This document shows, in pieces, positions 27,204-35,597 of a stretch of 64,000 nucleotides of DNA. A program made the position numbers and the translations under genes. The notes under the pieces are model-generated. The model was not told where the DNA came from, ran no database searches, and saw only the letters and a list, made by a program, of their open reading frames with translations. Source of the stretch: CAVYUC01 sp963783085 (GTDB lineage: Bacteria > Bacteroidota > Bacteroidia > Bacteroidales > Prolixibacteraceae); assembly GCA_963783085.1 (NCBI GenBank), contig CAWAMJ010000015.1:1-64000 (forward strand). The letters are read 5' to 3'. The stretch's first letter is position 1. Every line of letters starts with the position of its first letter.

Positions 27204-30200
27204 TTAAAATGTGAATGATAAACCAAAGGTATAGCTCTGGTTGGTTGGGTTAGCACCAAACTCGCCAAATTTTGCTGAAATATCATTTCCAAAAGTTGTT
27301 GTTTCCGGATCGATGTATACGTTTTCAGCCGGCGTCCACAACAGAATGTTGCTGGCAACCAACGATGCCCTTACTGTAGCCATTCCAACTCGTTTAGCTA
27401 CACGTTTCGGCAATTCATAAGAAAGTATAACTTCCCTCAGTTTCAGGTACGAACGATCGATAAAAAAAGCATCGGTTTGGTCGAATCCGCCGGCACTGTA
27501 AAAAGTGTGGAGGTTTGCCGATGCTACCGGAATTGTATTTTCAACATAGTCGTCGCCAACTTTAATTACAGAATTTGGTACAATGAACGGCTGGCGGTCG
27601 TTGTAAACCGTTTCGGGGCCGCTACCGGTCCAGTGCATGTAATCTTTTTGGTACGAATAAATATAACCACCATAGCGTAAATCGAAAGTTCCGCCAAGTG
27701 AAATACCTTTGTAAGTGAAGGTATTGGTAAGACCAGCCCTGAATTTTTCATTCACACTTTTATCCTTTAACACCACTTCGTCTGGCGTTGCTATTGGCAT
27801 GCCGTTACCATCAACCACGATATGCTCTACGCCGTCAATTTTAACGGTTTGGGTAACCTGTGTTTTGAACAATCCCATTTCTTCGCCTTCGATGGCAACA
27901 ATGCTTGCGCCGCCAAAACCGCCAAGGTTTATTTCGCCTTCGCTCAGGCGTTCTACTTTATTTCGGTTTTGAGAATAGTTCACACTAATTTGCCACTGGA
28001 AATTTTTTGAACGAACCGGCGAGCCGTAAACCAAAAGTTCAAGACCTTTATTGCGCACGTCGCCAATGTTGCTCACAATTGAAGTATAACCCGAAGAAGG
28101 ATCAAGCGGTTGCACGCTAATCAATCCTTCCGTTAATTTATTGTAGTAAGAAGCATCCAATCCGATGCGGTTGGCAAAGAAATTTGCTTCCAGACCAACT
28201 TCAAATTCTTTGGTAATTTCCGGCGCCAAATCGGGGCTACCCAACTGGTTGCTAATCATCCAGGAATTTACTCCGTCGAGCGGGAAAACCAAATCATCCA
28301 CTTCCGGATAACCTGGGTTAATCACATACCCTTTTTCAAATACCGGATACACTACGTAAGGAGCAGCATCGTTACCGGTCCAGCCATATGCAGCGCGAAC
28401 CTTTAACAAGTCGACTTTATTCAGTGATGAACCATTTTCCTTTAAAAAATCAGAAACAATAAAACTGCCGGTTATGCCCGGATAGAAGTAGCTGTTATTT
28501 TCCGGTGGCAGTGTGGAAGACCAGTCGTTACGTGCCGTTAACGTTAAATATGCGTAACTTGAATAGCCAAGCGTAGCGTTTGCATAGGCGCCCCACAATC
28601 TTCTTTGTTCTTTATACTGAGTGGCAACTGCATCGGCGGTACCATTCGACAAGTCGTAGTATTCAGGTACATCGAGCGCTGCAACCGAACCGCCAACCCT
28701 GTTGTAACCCCTTTCGTTGATGTTAACACCAAGAAGGGCAGTTAAATCGAATTTCCCACCAAAAGTTGAGTCATAATTCAAGAAAGCGTCGTGGTTCGTT
28801 TCGTAACGTGTCCTTTTATTGATGCTGTAGTTACCGGGCTGGTTTTTCTGGGCATTGTAACTCGGAGCAGTTTCCGGAATGGCAATTTTAGCCTGCCAGC
28901 TTTCCGTATTTGTATTTTCAAGGTCGGCCCCAAAACGGTAAGTCGCCTTCAAATTACTCGTGATGTCGAAATCGGCCTGAACTTTACCGTAAAGTTTGTG
29001 CCTTATCTGGTCCGAACCATTTTCAAATAACGAAAAGTACGGGTTTACACCGTAAGGAGTGTAATAATTATTCAGATTGAAAAATTTATTGTTGTAATCC
29101 TTCATATCGACAATGGAATAATCTTCGGCAATTTCCCAAAGGCTTCTGAAAACTGAATTTCCCTGACCTGAAGGTACACCTTTGGTATTTTCGTTACTGT
29201 AATTTACATTCGAACTTATTGTCAGTCCTTTCCATTTCTGGCTTCCTTTTGTCGATAAAGTAGTTCTTTTGTAAGTATCTGTATTATCAGGCAGAACGCC
29301 ATCGGTGCTGTTGTGCGAAAACGACATGAAATATTGCGTATTTTCATCGCCGCCACTTGCAGAAACAGCATTTTTATGGCTGATTCCATAATCGTAAAAA
29401 TCCCTGACGCGGGACTCTACAAAAGCGTAAGGTTTAATCAACTGGCTGTTGTCTACAATGTTACCCCAAACACGGTCGCTGCCGTCATATTTTGGTCCCC
29501 AGTTTCCATTTTCCTCAAGTGCGTGCATTCCGCTCCATCCCTGTCCGAACATATCCTGGCGTTCCGGAATACGACCAACTCTTGACATGGATATGGAACC
29601 ATCATAGGAAATCTGCAGTTTATCGCCGGTATTTTTTCCGGATTTGGTTTTAATCAGGATAACACCGTTTGCAGCGCGTGAACCATACAATGCAGTTGCA
29701 GCCGCACCTTTCAAAACGGTCATGGTTTCAATATCGTCCGGGTTCAACGCGTTGATACCTGAACCGAAGTCAACATTGTTGTTCAATGCGCTTCCGGTGG
29801 TTACCTGTGAGTTGGTAATCGGCACACCGTCAACCACGTATAACGGCTGGTTGCTTCCGAATGAAGAAGCACCGCGGATAATTACGTTTTGGGTGGCTCC
29901 CGGTCCCGGAGCGCTCGAAATGTCGACACCGGCAACTTTACCCTGCAAAGCGTTCATCGGGTTAACCACTTTTGATTCTGCAAATTGTTCCCCGTTAACA
30001 GATGTGGATGCAAAACCCAGCGCTTTTTTTGCTTTTGGAATACCCAATGCAGTTACAACCACTTCATCAACACCAATAACATTGGCGCTCATCACCACGT
30101 CGATCTGACTGCCGGTAATGGGTTTTTCAACGGTTTTCATTCCCACAAAGGAGAAAACCAACGTTTGTGCATCAGCCGGAACATCTATCTGGTAATAACC

Positions 30201-30374
30201 ATCAATGTTGGTTACCGTACCAATTGTCGTTCCTTTCACAACCACAGAAACGCCCGGGACTCCGGCGTCATCTTCGGAACTGGTAACAGTGCCGGAGACA
30301 TTCCTCACCTGAGCATTAACAAATTGCACCCCTACTATAAGAATGCAAAACATAAACAGTACAAGTTTTTTCAT
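27204..30374 (-). CDS. SusC/RagA-family TonB-linked outer-membrane transporter (locus B)
   Basis: This 1,056-residue outer-membrane importer has a signal peptide ending FVNAQ, a carboxypeptidase-regulatory-like domain (about 22-100), a plug with VVVTALGIPKAKKALGFA and YVVDGVPITNS, then GAAATALYGSRAANGVILI and a long barrel. The 'VTALGIxxxxxxLG' form of the plug start is typical of the SusC group paired with SusD-like_2 proteins. There is no STN signalling domain. It is the first gene of the four-gene locus B; its promoter should lie in 30375-30720. Confidence 0.95.
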   Translation of the reverse strand: MKKLVLFMFCILIVGVQFVNAQVRNVSGTVTSSEDDAGVPGVSVVVKGTTIGTVTNIDGYYQIDVPADAQTLVFSFVGMKTVEKPITGSQIDVVMSANVIGVDEVVVTALGIPKAKKALGFASTSVNGEQFAESKVVNPMNALQGKVAGVDISSAPGPGATQNVIIRGASSFGSNQPLYVVDGVPITNSQVTTGSALNNNVDFGSGINALNPDDIETMTVLKGAAATALYGSRAANGVILIKTKSGKNTGDKLQISYDGSISMSRVGRIPERQDMFGQGWSGMHALEENGNWGPKYDGSDRVWGNIVDNSQLIKPYAFVESRVRDFYDYGISHKNAVSASGGDENTQYFMSFSHNSTDGVLPDNTDTYKRTTLSTKGSQKWKGLTISSNVNYSNENTKGVPSGQGNSVFRSLWEIAEDYSIVDMKDYNNKFFNLNNYYTPYGVNPYFSLFENGSDQIRHKLYGKVQADFDITSNLKATYRFGADLENTNTESWQAKIAIPETAPSYNAQKNQPGNYSINKRTRYETNHDAFLNYDSTFGGKFDLTALLGVNINERGYNRVGGSVAALDVPEYYDLSNGTADAVATQYKEQRRLWGAYANATLGYSSYAYLTLTARNDWSSTLPPENNSYFYPGITGSFIVSDFLKENGSSLNKVDLLKVRAAYGWTGNDAAPYVVYPVFEKGYVINPGYPEVDDLVFPLDGVNSWMISNQLGSPDLAPEITKEFEVGLEANFFANRIGLDASYYNKLTEGLISVQPLDPSSGYTSIVSNIGDVRNKGLELLVYGSPVRSKNFQWQISVNYSQNRNKVERLSEGEINLGGFGGASIVAIEGEEMGLFKTQVTQTVKIDGVEHIVVDGNGMPIATPDEVVLKDKSVNEKFRAGLTNTFTYKGISLGGTFDLRYGGYIYSYQKDYMHWTGSGPETVYNDRQPFIVPNSVIKVGDDYVENTIPVASANLHTFYSAGGFDQTDAFFIDRSYLKLREVILSYELPKRVAKRVGMATVRASLVASNILLWTPAENVYIDPETTTFGNDISAKFGEFGANPTNQSYTFGLSFTF

Positions 30375-30731
30375 AGAATGTAATTTTCAATTATCGTCAA
30401 AAAAAAAATAGCAATTAGTAAGTATTTGTATACCATTTAAAAAATAATTACACGTCACTATTGCAAAAATTTATTTTGCTTTGCGTGTCGCGAAATTCTT
30501 TCATCCCTCTTGTAAAAAAACGGTGCCAAATAAAAGAGAATTCCTTTAATTTTGCAATTGATTTGCCTGAATAAACATTTCATTAACAAATCGGCAAATT
30601 GAATGCTTTGTTTTTAGAAATCTTATGACTTATTACAGGTTAAAAATTAGAAAAAATAGTATATATGAAATTAATTCGAAACCAAAAAACAATCGGAACA
30701 TATAAAATCCTGATAAGAAAAAACAAATTTG
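30375..30731. other. AT-rich divergent promoter region
   Basis: No gene or strong hairpin is visible. The region separates the divergent susC (locus B) and the ATP-grasp-like gene, so promoters for both are expected. A TAATTTTG box at 30547-30554 (+) matches the TAnnTTTG consensus of the Bacteroidota -7 element, but it has no correctly spaced TTG partner and lies about 180 bp from the start codon. Confidence 0.4.
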
Positions 30732-31958
30732 ATGGCTGCCAGCTTTCCCGATATTTATTATTTTAATCCTACCTGCGAATATGCGGTTGCCAATGGAAGA
30801 ATCTGGTGGCAACCCAACCGGTTACTGCAAAAAATGGAAGCTGATTTGGGAACTTTGCCAGTGTTTTTTGCCCGTCCCGAAGATGTTGTTCTGGTGCATA
30901 AAACGCCGTCTTCCGGTTTCATCGAATCGTTAAAAAAAGTTGGGATCGATGTTCCCGAATTTGTTCTTTTGGATGATGCTGTAAACGACAGGAATTTTTT
31001 GGGCCGCCCAAAAAACCGCCTTATGCCGTGGGGTTGGAGCCCGCATGTGCACCGTGTTCTGGCGCCGTTCAAACCCTCCTGTTCCGAAGTTTTTTTCCGC
31101 TCGCCGGTTTTTAAATGGCAGCCCGAGCACCGGGAACTATATTCCAAAAAATTTGCGCTCGGTATTTTAAATCAACTTTTGGTACAACATCCGGCAGAAT
31201 ACTACATTCCGAAGCAGCTCACCGGTGAAATCTGCAGTACGGTAAAAGATATAGAACCGCTTCTTAACCGTTGGGGCAAAATTATGGTGAAAGCTCCCTG
31301 GAGCAGCTCGGGACGAGGCTTGCAGCCGGTTACAAAAAAGCCCGTTCATCCGAAAGTCTGGGAAAAGCTGCAGGGGATGATCAACGAACAGGGATATGTA
31401 ATTGTAGAGCCGTTCCTTGATAAAAAATTCGATATGGCTTTTCAGTTTGAGATGGCATCCGGAAATATACAATATCTTGGAATCAGTAATTTCATTGCCG
31501 ATAAAAAGGGGCAATACCAGGGGAATTATTTAAACGGGCTTACCGAAAATGCTGACCCCGTGCTCACAATATTCGCTGAAAAATGCAAGACCGGGCTGGT
31601 TAACCCGCTTATCGACATTCTAAAAAAAAGCAAACTGGCCAGGCTTTACGAAGGAACATTTGGTGTTGATACGCTCATTTACGCCGACGAAAACCAGGAA
31701 CTTCGGATCAACCCGTGCCTCGAAATCAACGTCAGGCAAAATATGGGATTGTTGTCGTTGAAATTAAATCATCTGTTATATCCCGGTGCAAAAGGAAAGT
31801 TCACGGTTTTTTACTCGCCGGGGAAAACCTTCCGCCAGTTTAGCAGTGATATGGGGAAAAAGCATCCGCTCAGCTTGTCAGGGCAAAAAATAAAATCCGG
31901 CTATTTCCCGCTCACCGATATCGAAGGCACGCAATTCGGGGCTTATTTATTGGTTTAG
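30732..31958 (+). CDS. ATP-grasp-like protein of unknown function
   Basis: I recognise no named family. The ATG at 30732 is preferred over an adjacent TTG. ATP-grasp landmarks are visible in order: VKAPWSSSGRG (186-196, lysine plus Gly/Ser loop), VIVEPF (223-228, adenine-side strand), GVDTLIY (311-317), and PCLEINVRQNMG (328-339) with Glu 331 and Asn 333 as likely Mg-ATP ligands. This suggests a ligase joining a carboxylate to an amine or thiol by an acyl-phosphate step. The N-terminal 150 residues are rich in Trp/Pro and unlike standard pre-ATP-grasp domains. No signal peptide is present. It lies just before a polyphosphate kinase 2 gene, with a 77-nt gap. Confidence 0.75.
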   Translation: MAASFPDIYYFNPTCEYAVANGRIWWQPNRLLQKMEADLGTLPVFFARPEDVVLVHKTPSSGFIESLKKVGIDVPEFVLLDDAVNDRNFLGRPKNRLMPWGWSPHVHRVLAPFKPSCSEVFFRSPVFKWQPEHRELYSKKFALGILNQLLVQHPAEYYIPKQLTGEICSTVKDIEPLLNRWGKIMVKAPWSSSGRGLQPVTKKPVHPKVWEKLQGMINEQGYVIVEPFLDKKFDMAFQFEMASGNIQYLGISNFIADKKGQYQGNYLNGLTENADPVLTIFAEKCKTGLVNPLIDILKKSKLARLYEGTFGVDTLIYADENQELRINPCLEINVRQNMGLLSLKLNHLLYPGAKGKFTVFYSPGKTFRQFSSDMGKKHPLSLSGQKIKSGYFPLTDIEGTQFGAYLLV

Positions 31959-32035
31959 TTGGCGACTTTCCTGTATTACCTTCTGAAAAATTACTATTTT
32001 TAACTGTTTCGAATAAAAATAACACGGATAAACAC

Positions 32036-32845
32036 ATGAAAGATTCAACATCCACAACGGGCAAGAAGAAAAAATTATCAAAAAAATATTACAAAAACGA
32101 ATTACGAAACCTGCAGGTTGAACTGGTTAAACTGCAGGAATGGATAAAGCACAAAGACTTAAAAGTTGTGGTTATTTTTGAGGGGCGCGATGCTGCAGGT
32201 AAAGGCGGCACCATTAAACGCATCATCCGCAGGTTGAATACCAGAATTTGCAGGGTGGTTGCGCTGGGCACGCCATCCGACCGCGAAAAAACCCAGTGGT
32301 ATTATCAACGGTATGTAAACCATTTACCCGCAGGTGGTGAGATGGTATTGTTCGACCGAAGCTGGTACAACCGGGCAGGAGTTGAAAAAGTAATGGGTTT
32401 TTGTACCAAAAATGAATACTGGGAATTCCTTCGTTCCTGTCCGAATTTTGAGGAAATGCTCATCCACTCCGGGATAATATTGATAAAATACTGGTTTTCG
32501 GTGAGCGAAAAACAACAGGAAAAACGTTTTCGGGCAAGGAATAATGATCCTACAAAACGTTGGAAACTAAGCCCGGTCGATTTAAAGTCGAGGGAATTAT
32601 TTGTAGAATATTCCAAAGCAAAAGACGAAATGTTCGCATTTACTGATACTGCCCTCAGCCCGTGGTATATTGTAAATGCCGATGAAAAAAAACGCGCCAG
32701 GCTCAATTGCATCCGTCACTTGCTTTCGTTGATTCCTTACCAGGATTTAACACGCGATCCACTCGATTTTCCGGAGAGGGGCGACCACAAGGATTATAAA
32801 CGCCCACCGAAATCGCAACTAAACTATGTGCCTGAAGTTTATTAG
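32036..32845 (+). CDS. ppk2: Polyphosphate kinase 2 family protein
   Basis: PPK2 enzymes transfer phosphate between polyphosphate and nucleotides, usually making ATP or GTP from NDPs, in the cytoplasm. The 269-residue single-domain form has Walker A GRDAAGKGG (50-58), the family block IIRRLNTRICRVVALGTPSDRE, QWYYQRYVNHLPAGGEMVLFDRSWYNRAGVE with the Walker B Asp and lid Arg, and RWKLSPVD. This size fits a class I PPK2 (NDP kinase type). Its stop codon overlaps that of the convergent DUF1338 gene. Confidence 0.93.
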   Translation: MKDSTSTTGKKKKLSKKYYKNELRNLQVELVKLQEWIKHKDLKVVVIFEGRDAAGKGGTIKRIIRRLNTRICRVVALGTPSDREKTQWYYQRYVNHLPAGGEMVLFDRSWYNRAGVEKVMGFCTKNEYWEFLRSCPNFEEMLIHSGIILIKYWFSVSEKQQEKRFRARNNDPTKRWKLSPVDLKSRELFVEYSKAKDEMFAFTDTALSPWYIVNADEKKRARLNCIRHLLSLIPYQDLTRDPLDFPERGDHKDYKRPPKSQLNYVPEVY

Positions 32846-33780
32846 TTTTCGAGGGTTTTAGTCATGTCGAAAAGATGACGCGCCTGTTCGCCCAGAAACC
32901 CGGAGAAAATTTTTCGTACGCCGTTTTGCTTTATCAAATTCCGTTGCGTCAGTTCGAAATATGCATAAGTCCAGGGAATTTTCTCGATCCCGTCGTCGCC
33001 CTGTACCTCGGCTTCTTCTTTAACCGCCAGGGTTGCAGTTTGCCTCAGCTTATTGCCCGGCTTTCCTTCAATGGATTGTTTCATAGGTATTCCGGCATTG
33101 GCTAAATACCGGCTTGTTGTTTCCAGGTCGGGCCATTCTTTCACTTGCTGAAAGTTGGTATATGCTGCAAAATGATTCACTGAATTTCCGTGTAACAAGA
33201 CCCAGGATGCATATTGCGACACATCATTAATTTTCAGCACAGTTTCTTTGGAAGGTGCAATCCACGGACGGCGAAAATATTGCACAAGGTTATCAACCAA
33301 AATTTCTGCTGCTTCGGTATTTAACTGACCATCGGTTTTTAGCCGGCCCAACAGTTCCAGTCCGCTATCCGATAAATTATACGGCGTTTCCCTGACCGTC
33401 TGTCTGATTAAATTTTGAGCCCACTCCGGAAGCAGTTCGACCTCCAGCTGGCTGATAAATATTTTTGGAAAAGCCGGATTTGAATGTTCCAGATGAACGG
33501 CTGAAAGCTTTCTTTCCGGGAAACTATATTTTCCTGCACGTTTATAACCACAACATTCCAAAATGTGCTGTATTGCCTGAATTCCTTCCGGTTGCTCGCC
33601 GGTATGTGTGTTCAGCGTTCGAAAAGCAATGTGATCGATTACTAATTTCCCACCCTTTTTATAAACTAGCCCGGCATATGTCCGGGCGTATGAAACCCGA
33701 CTGGAATAGTTTTCCCACAATTTTCCAAACAATGCTTCAGCAATTTCGCCCGCGGACTTTTTCATACCGTCATTTTTCAT
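32842..33780 (-). CDS. DUF1338 protein, 2-oxoadipate dioxygenase/decarboxylase-like
   Basis: The family includes HglS/YdcJ, a non-haem iron enzyme that turns 2-oxoadipate into 2-hydroxyglutarate in lysine breakdown. Visible features are DHIAFRTL (His of the metal site), LSAVHLEH and the C-terminal Glu in YAYFELTQRN, in the right order for the vicinal-oxygen-chelate fold. From the ATG at 33780 it has 312 residues; an ORF start at 33819 would add thirteen residues that look less natural. Activity on 2-oxoadipate is a family-level inference; no other lysine-degradation gene is adjacent, though a KamA-like gene lies 3 kb away. Confidence 0.82.
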   Translation of the reverse strand: MKNDGMKKSAGEIAEALFGKLWENYSSRVSYARTYAGLVYKKGGKLVIDHIAFRTLNTHTGEQPEGIQAIQHILECCGYKRAGKYSFPERKLSAVHLEHSNPAFPKIFISQLEVELLPEWAQNLIRQTVRETPYNLSDSGLELLGRLKTDGQLNTEAAEILVDNLVQYFRRPWIAPSKETVLKINDVSQYASWVLLHGNSVNHFAAYTNFQQVKEWPDLETTSRYLANAGIPMKQSIEGKPGNKLRQTATLAVKEEAEVQGDDGIEKIPWTYAYFELTQRNLIKQNGVRKIFSGFLGEQARHLFDMTKTLEN

Positions 33781-33853
33781 TATTAACTGAAAAACAATGA
33801 GTTTTGTTTCTTTGGGCAATATGTTTAAAAGTATTGTTTAAATCGAAAATAAA

Positions 33854-34783
33854 TTATAAAGTATTATTCGCCAGCCGAGTTTTTTTAGGGTTTTTCTTCA
33901 TGAATTTTAAAACATCCTTTTTATTGAAGTAGCTGGTGGCGCCTAATTTGGTTGCATTTAAAGCGCCCGCGGCATTCCCGAATTCCAGAGCTTCGTTTAT
34001 TGAACTGCTATTTAAATAATAGTGCAGGAAACCGGCGGAAAATGCCATTCCCGAGCCAATATTATCTTTCATTTGAACAATGTATCCAGGATCGGAAAAA
34101 GCGCCTTTTTCAATGTGGTAGGCCGAAACGCCGTGTTGACCGCGTGTTATCAGCACCAAATCAACGTTGTATTTTTCAGCCAGGGCCGCGCAAAAATCGT
34201 TTATGTTGTGGAAAACGAGGTTCAGCTTTTCCGCCAGAAAATCCATTTCTTTCTCCTTAATCCGAACGATGTTCGAACTGTGCAGCAGGTTTTCAACCAC
34301 ACGCACATCGAAAAAATGCTGAAATAATTTCAGGTCGAAAAACTTTAGGGAACGCGGCGATTCTTTGATCAGTTCGCGAATTGTATTTTTTGAAATGCCA
34401 AACCTCTGCGGCAGCAGCCCAAAAAAAAGACAGTCGGCATTACGCACCAATTTCAGCGCCTCTGGCGAAAATTCGATATGATCGAAAGCCACATCGAGTT
34501 TAACCTTGTAAACCGGGTCGTTTTTTTCATCGAAAGTTATGTCGACCGTTCCGGTCGGAAATTCGGTATCCACCTGAACGTTTGCATCTGAAATTCCCAG
34601 TTCGCCAAGTCTTTTCAATGCGGTGCGGCCAAGTTCGTCGTCGCCAATCCGCGAAAGTAAAAATCCCTCATCTCCAAAAGAGTTGCACCGGAAAACCAGG
34701 TTTGAAGGAGTTCCGCCCAAAACTTCGTCATCGGGCAAAATATCCCATACAATTTCTCCGAAAGCAACTATCTTTTTCCCCAT
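33854..34783 (-). CDS. PfkB-family carbohydrate kinase with altered active site
   Basis: The overall fold is fructokinase/ribokinase-like: GEIVWDILPDDEVLGGTPSN near the N-terminus and LVLITRGQHGVSAY before the anion hole. In the C-terminal signature, where the family has GAGD with the catalytic Asp, this protein reads DNIGSGMAFSAGF, placing Met at position 246. The codon is ATG in the given sequence, with an intact frame on both sides. Loss of the base that activates the sugar hydroxyl should cripple or remove kinase activity, so this may be a degenerate or repurposed member. It is a single gene at 309 residues; annotated 'fructokinase' by resemblance only. Confidence 0.88.
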   Translation of the reverse strand: MGKKIVAFGEIVWDILPDDEVLGGTPSNLVFRCNSFGDEGFLLSRIGDDELGRTALKRLGELGISDANVQVDTEFPTGTVDITFDEKNDPVYKVKLDVAFDHIEFSPEALKLVRNADCLFFGLLPQRFGISKNTIRELIKESPRSLKFFDLKLFQHFFDVRVVENLLHSSNIVRIKEKEMDFLAEKLNLVFHNINDFCAALAEKYNVDLVLITRGQHGVSAYHIEKGAFSDPGYIVQMKDNIGSGMAFSAGFLHYYLNSSSINEALEFGNAAGALNATKLGATSYFNKKDVLKFMKKNPKKTRLANNTL

Positions 34784-34979
34784 AAAAATAAATTTGAAGG
34801 CGCAAAAGTAAGCAATAAAAAAGTCGTTTCAAATTTCAGGCCGCAGGTTTTACATAAAAATTTACCCGCCCCACTATAGCAACCTTTTCGCAATCAGCTT
34901 CAACTGTTTTGTTAACGCCGGTTCCTGTTTCGAAAAACATTTTAATGAGTTTACCGTTCACTTTGAAAACAGTAGCGGA

Positions 34980-35588
34980 ATGAATTATTTGGCTCACCTG
35001 TACCTTTCAGGCGAAGATGAAAAAATTGTAGTAGGCAATTTTATTGGTGATTATGTTAAAGGCAAAAAATACCTGAATTACCCGGCGGAAATCCAAAAAG
35101 GGATTCTCCTGCACCGTAACATTGATTCATTTACCGATGGCCATTTAAAGTTCAGGGAAGCCAAAAAGCTTTTCCGCCCCGATTTTGGATTGTATTCAGG
35201 CGTTGTGGTCGATTTGTTTTTTGACCACCTGCTGGCCAAAAACTGGTACAGCTATTCCAACCTGCCTTTGCGCGATTTTACGAAGTGGGTACATGCAGTG
35301 CTGCTTTCGAATTACCGGCATTTGCCGGCGCGTGTAAAGGGATTTCTGCCATGGTTAATCCAAAACCGGCGTTTGGAATCGTACGCTCAAAAAAGCGGGA
35401 TTTCCAGGTCTTTGGAAGCCATGAGCCGTTATACCTCGCTGCCTGGGAAAACCGAAAGGGCCATTGAAATTCTGACCGAACAATTCATGTTTCTCGAACA
35501 CAATTTTTCCGGTTTTATGCAAGATGTACTGGAATTTGCAGAAACAGAATTTGGCGTACAAATAAACAGGCCCGGGGAAAAAACCTGA
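34980..35588 (+). CDS. acpH: Acyl carrier protein phosphodiesterase (AcpH/DUF479 family)
   Basis: AcpH removes the 4'-phosphopantetheine arm from holo-ACP, resetting the acyl carrier of fatty-acid synthesis. The 202-residue protein matches the HD-like family: MNYLAHLYLSG at the start, VGNFIGDYVKG, GILLHRNIDSFTDGH with His and Asp metal-site candidates, and VVVDLFFDHLLAKNW. Cytoplasmic, single gene, convergent with the KamA-like gene. Family membership is clear; the exact substrate in Bacteroidota is less well tested. Confidence 0.85.
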   Translation: MNYLAHLYLSGEDEKIVVGNFIGDYVKGKKYLNYPAEIQKGILLHRNIDSFTDGHLKFREAKKLFRPDFGLYSGVVVDLFFDHLLAKNWYSYSNLPLRDFTKWVHAVLLSNYRHLPARVKGFLPWLIQNRRLESYAQKSGISRSLEAMSRYTSLPGKTERAIEILTEQFMFLEHNFSGFMQDVLEFAETEFGVQINRPGEKT

Positions 35589-35597
35589 CTTTGATTT

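Noticed and set aside
29644..30108. 154-residue plus-strand ORF
   Set aside because: Antisense to the plug region of susC; no independent support.
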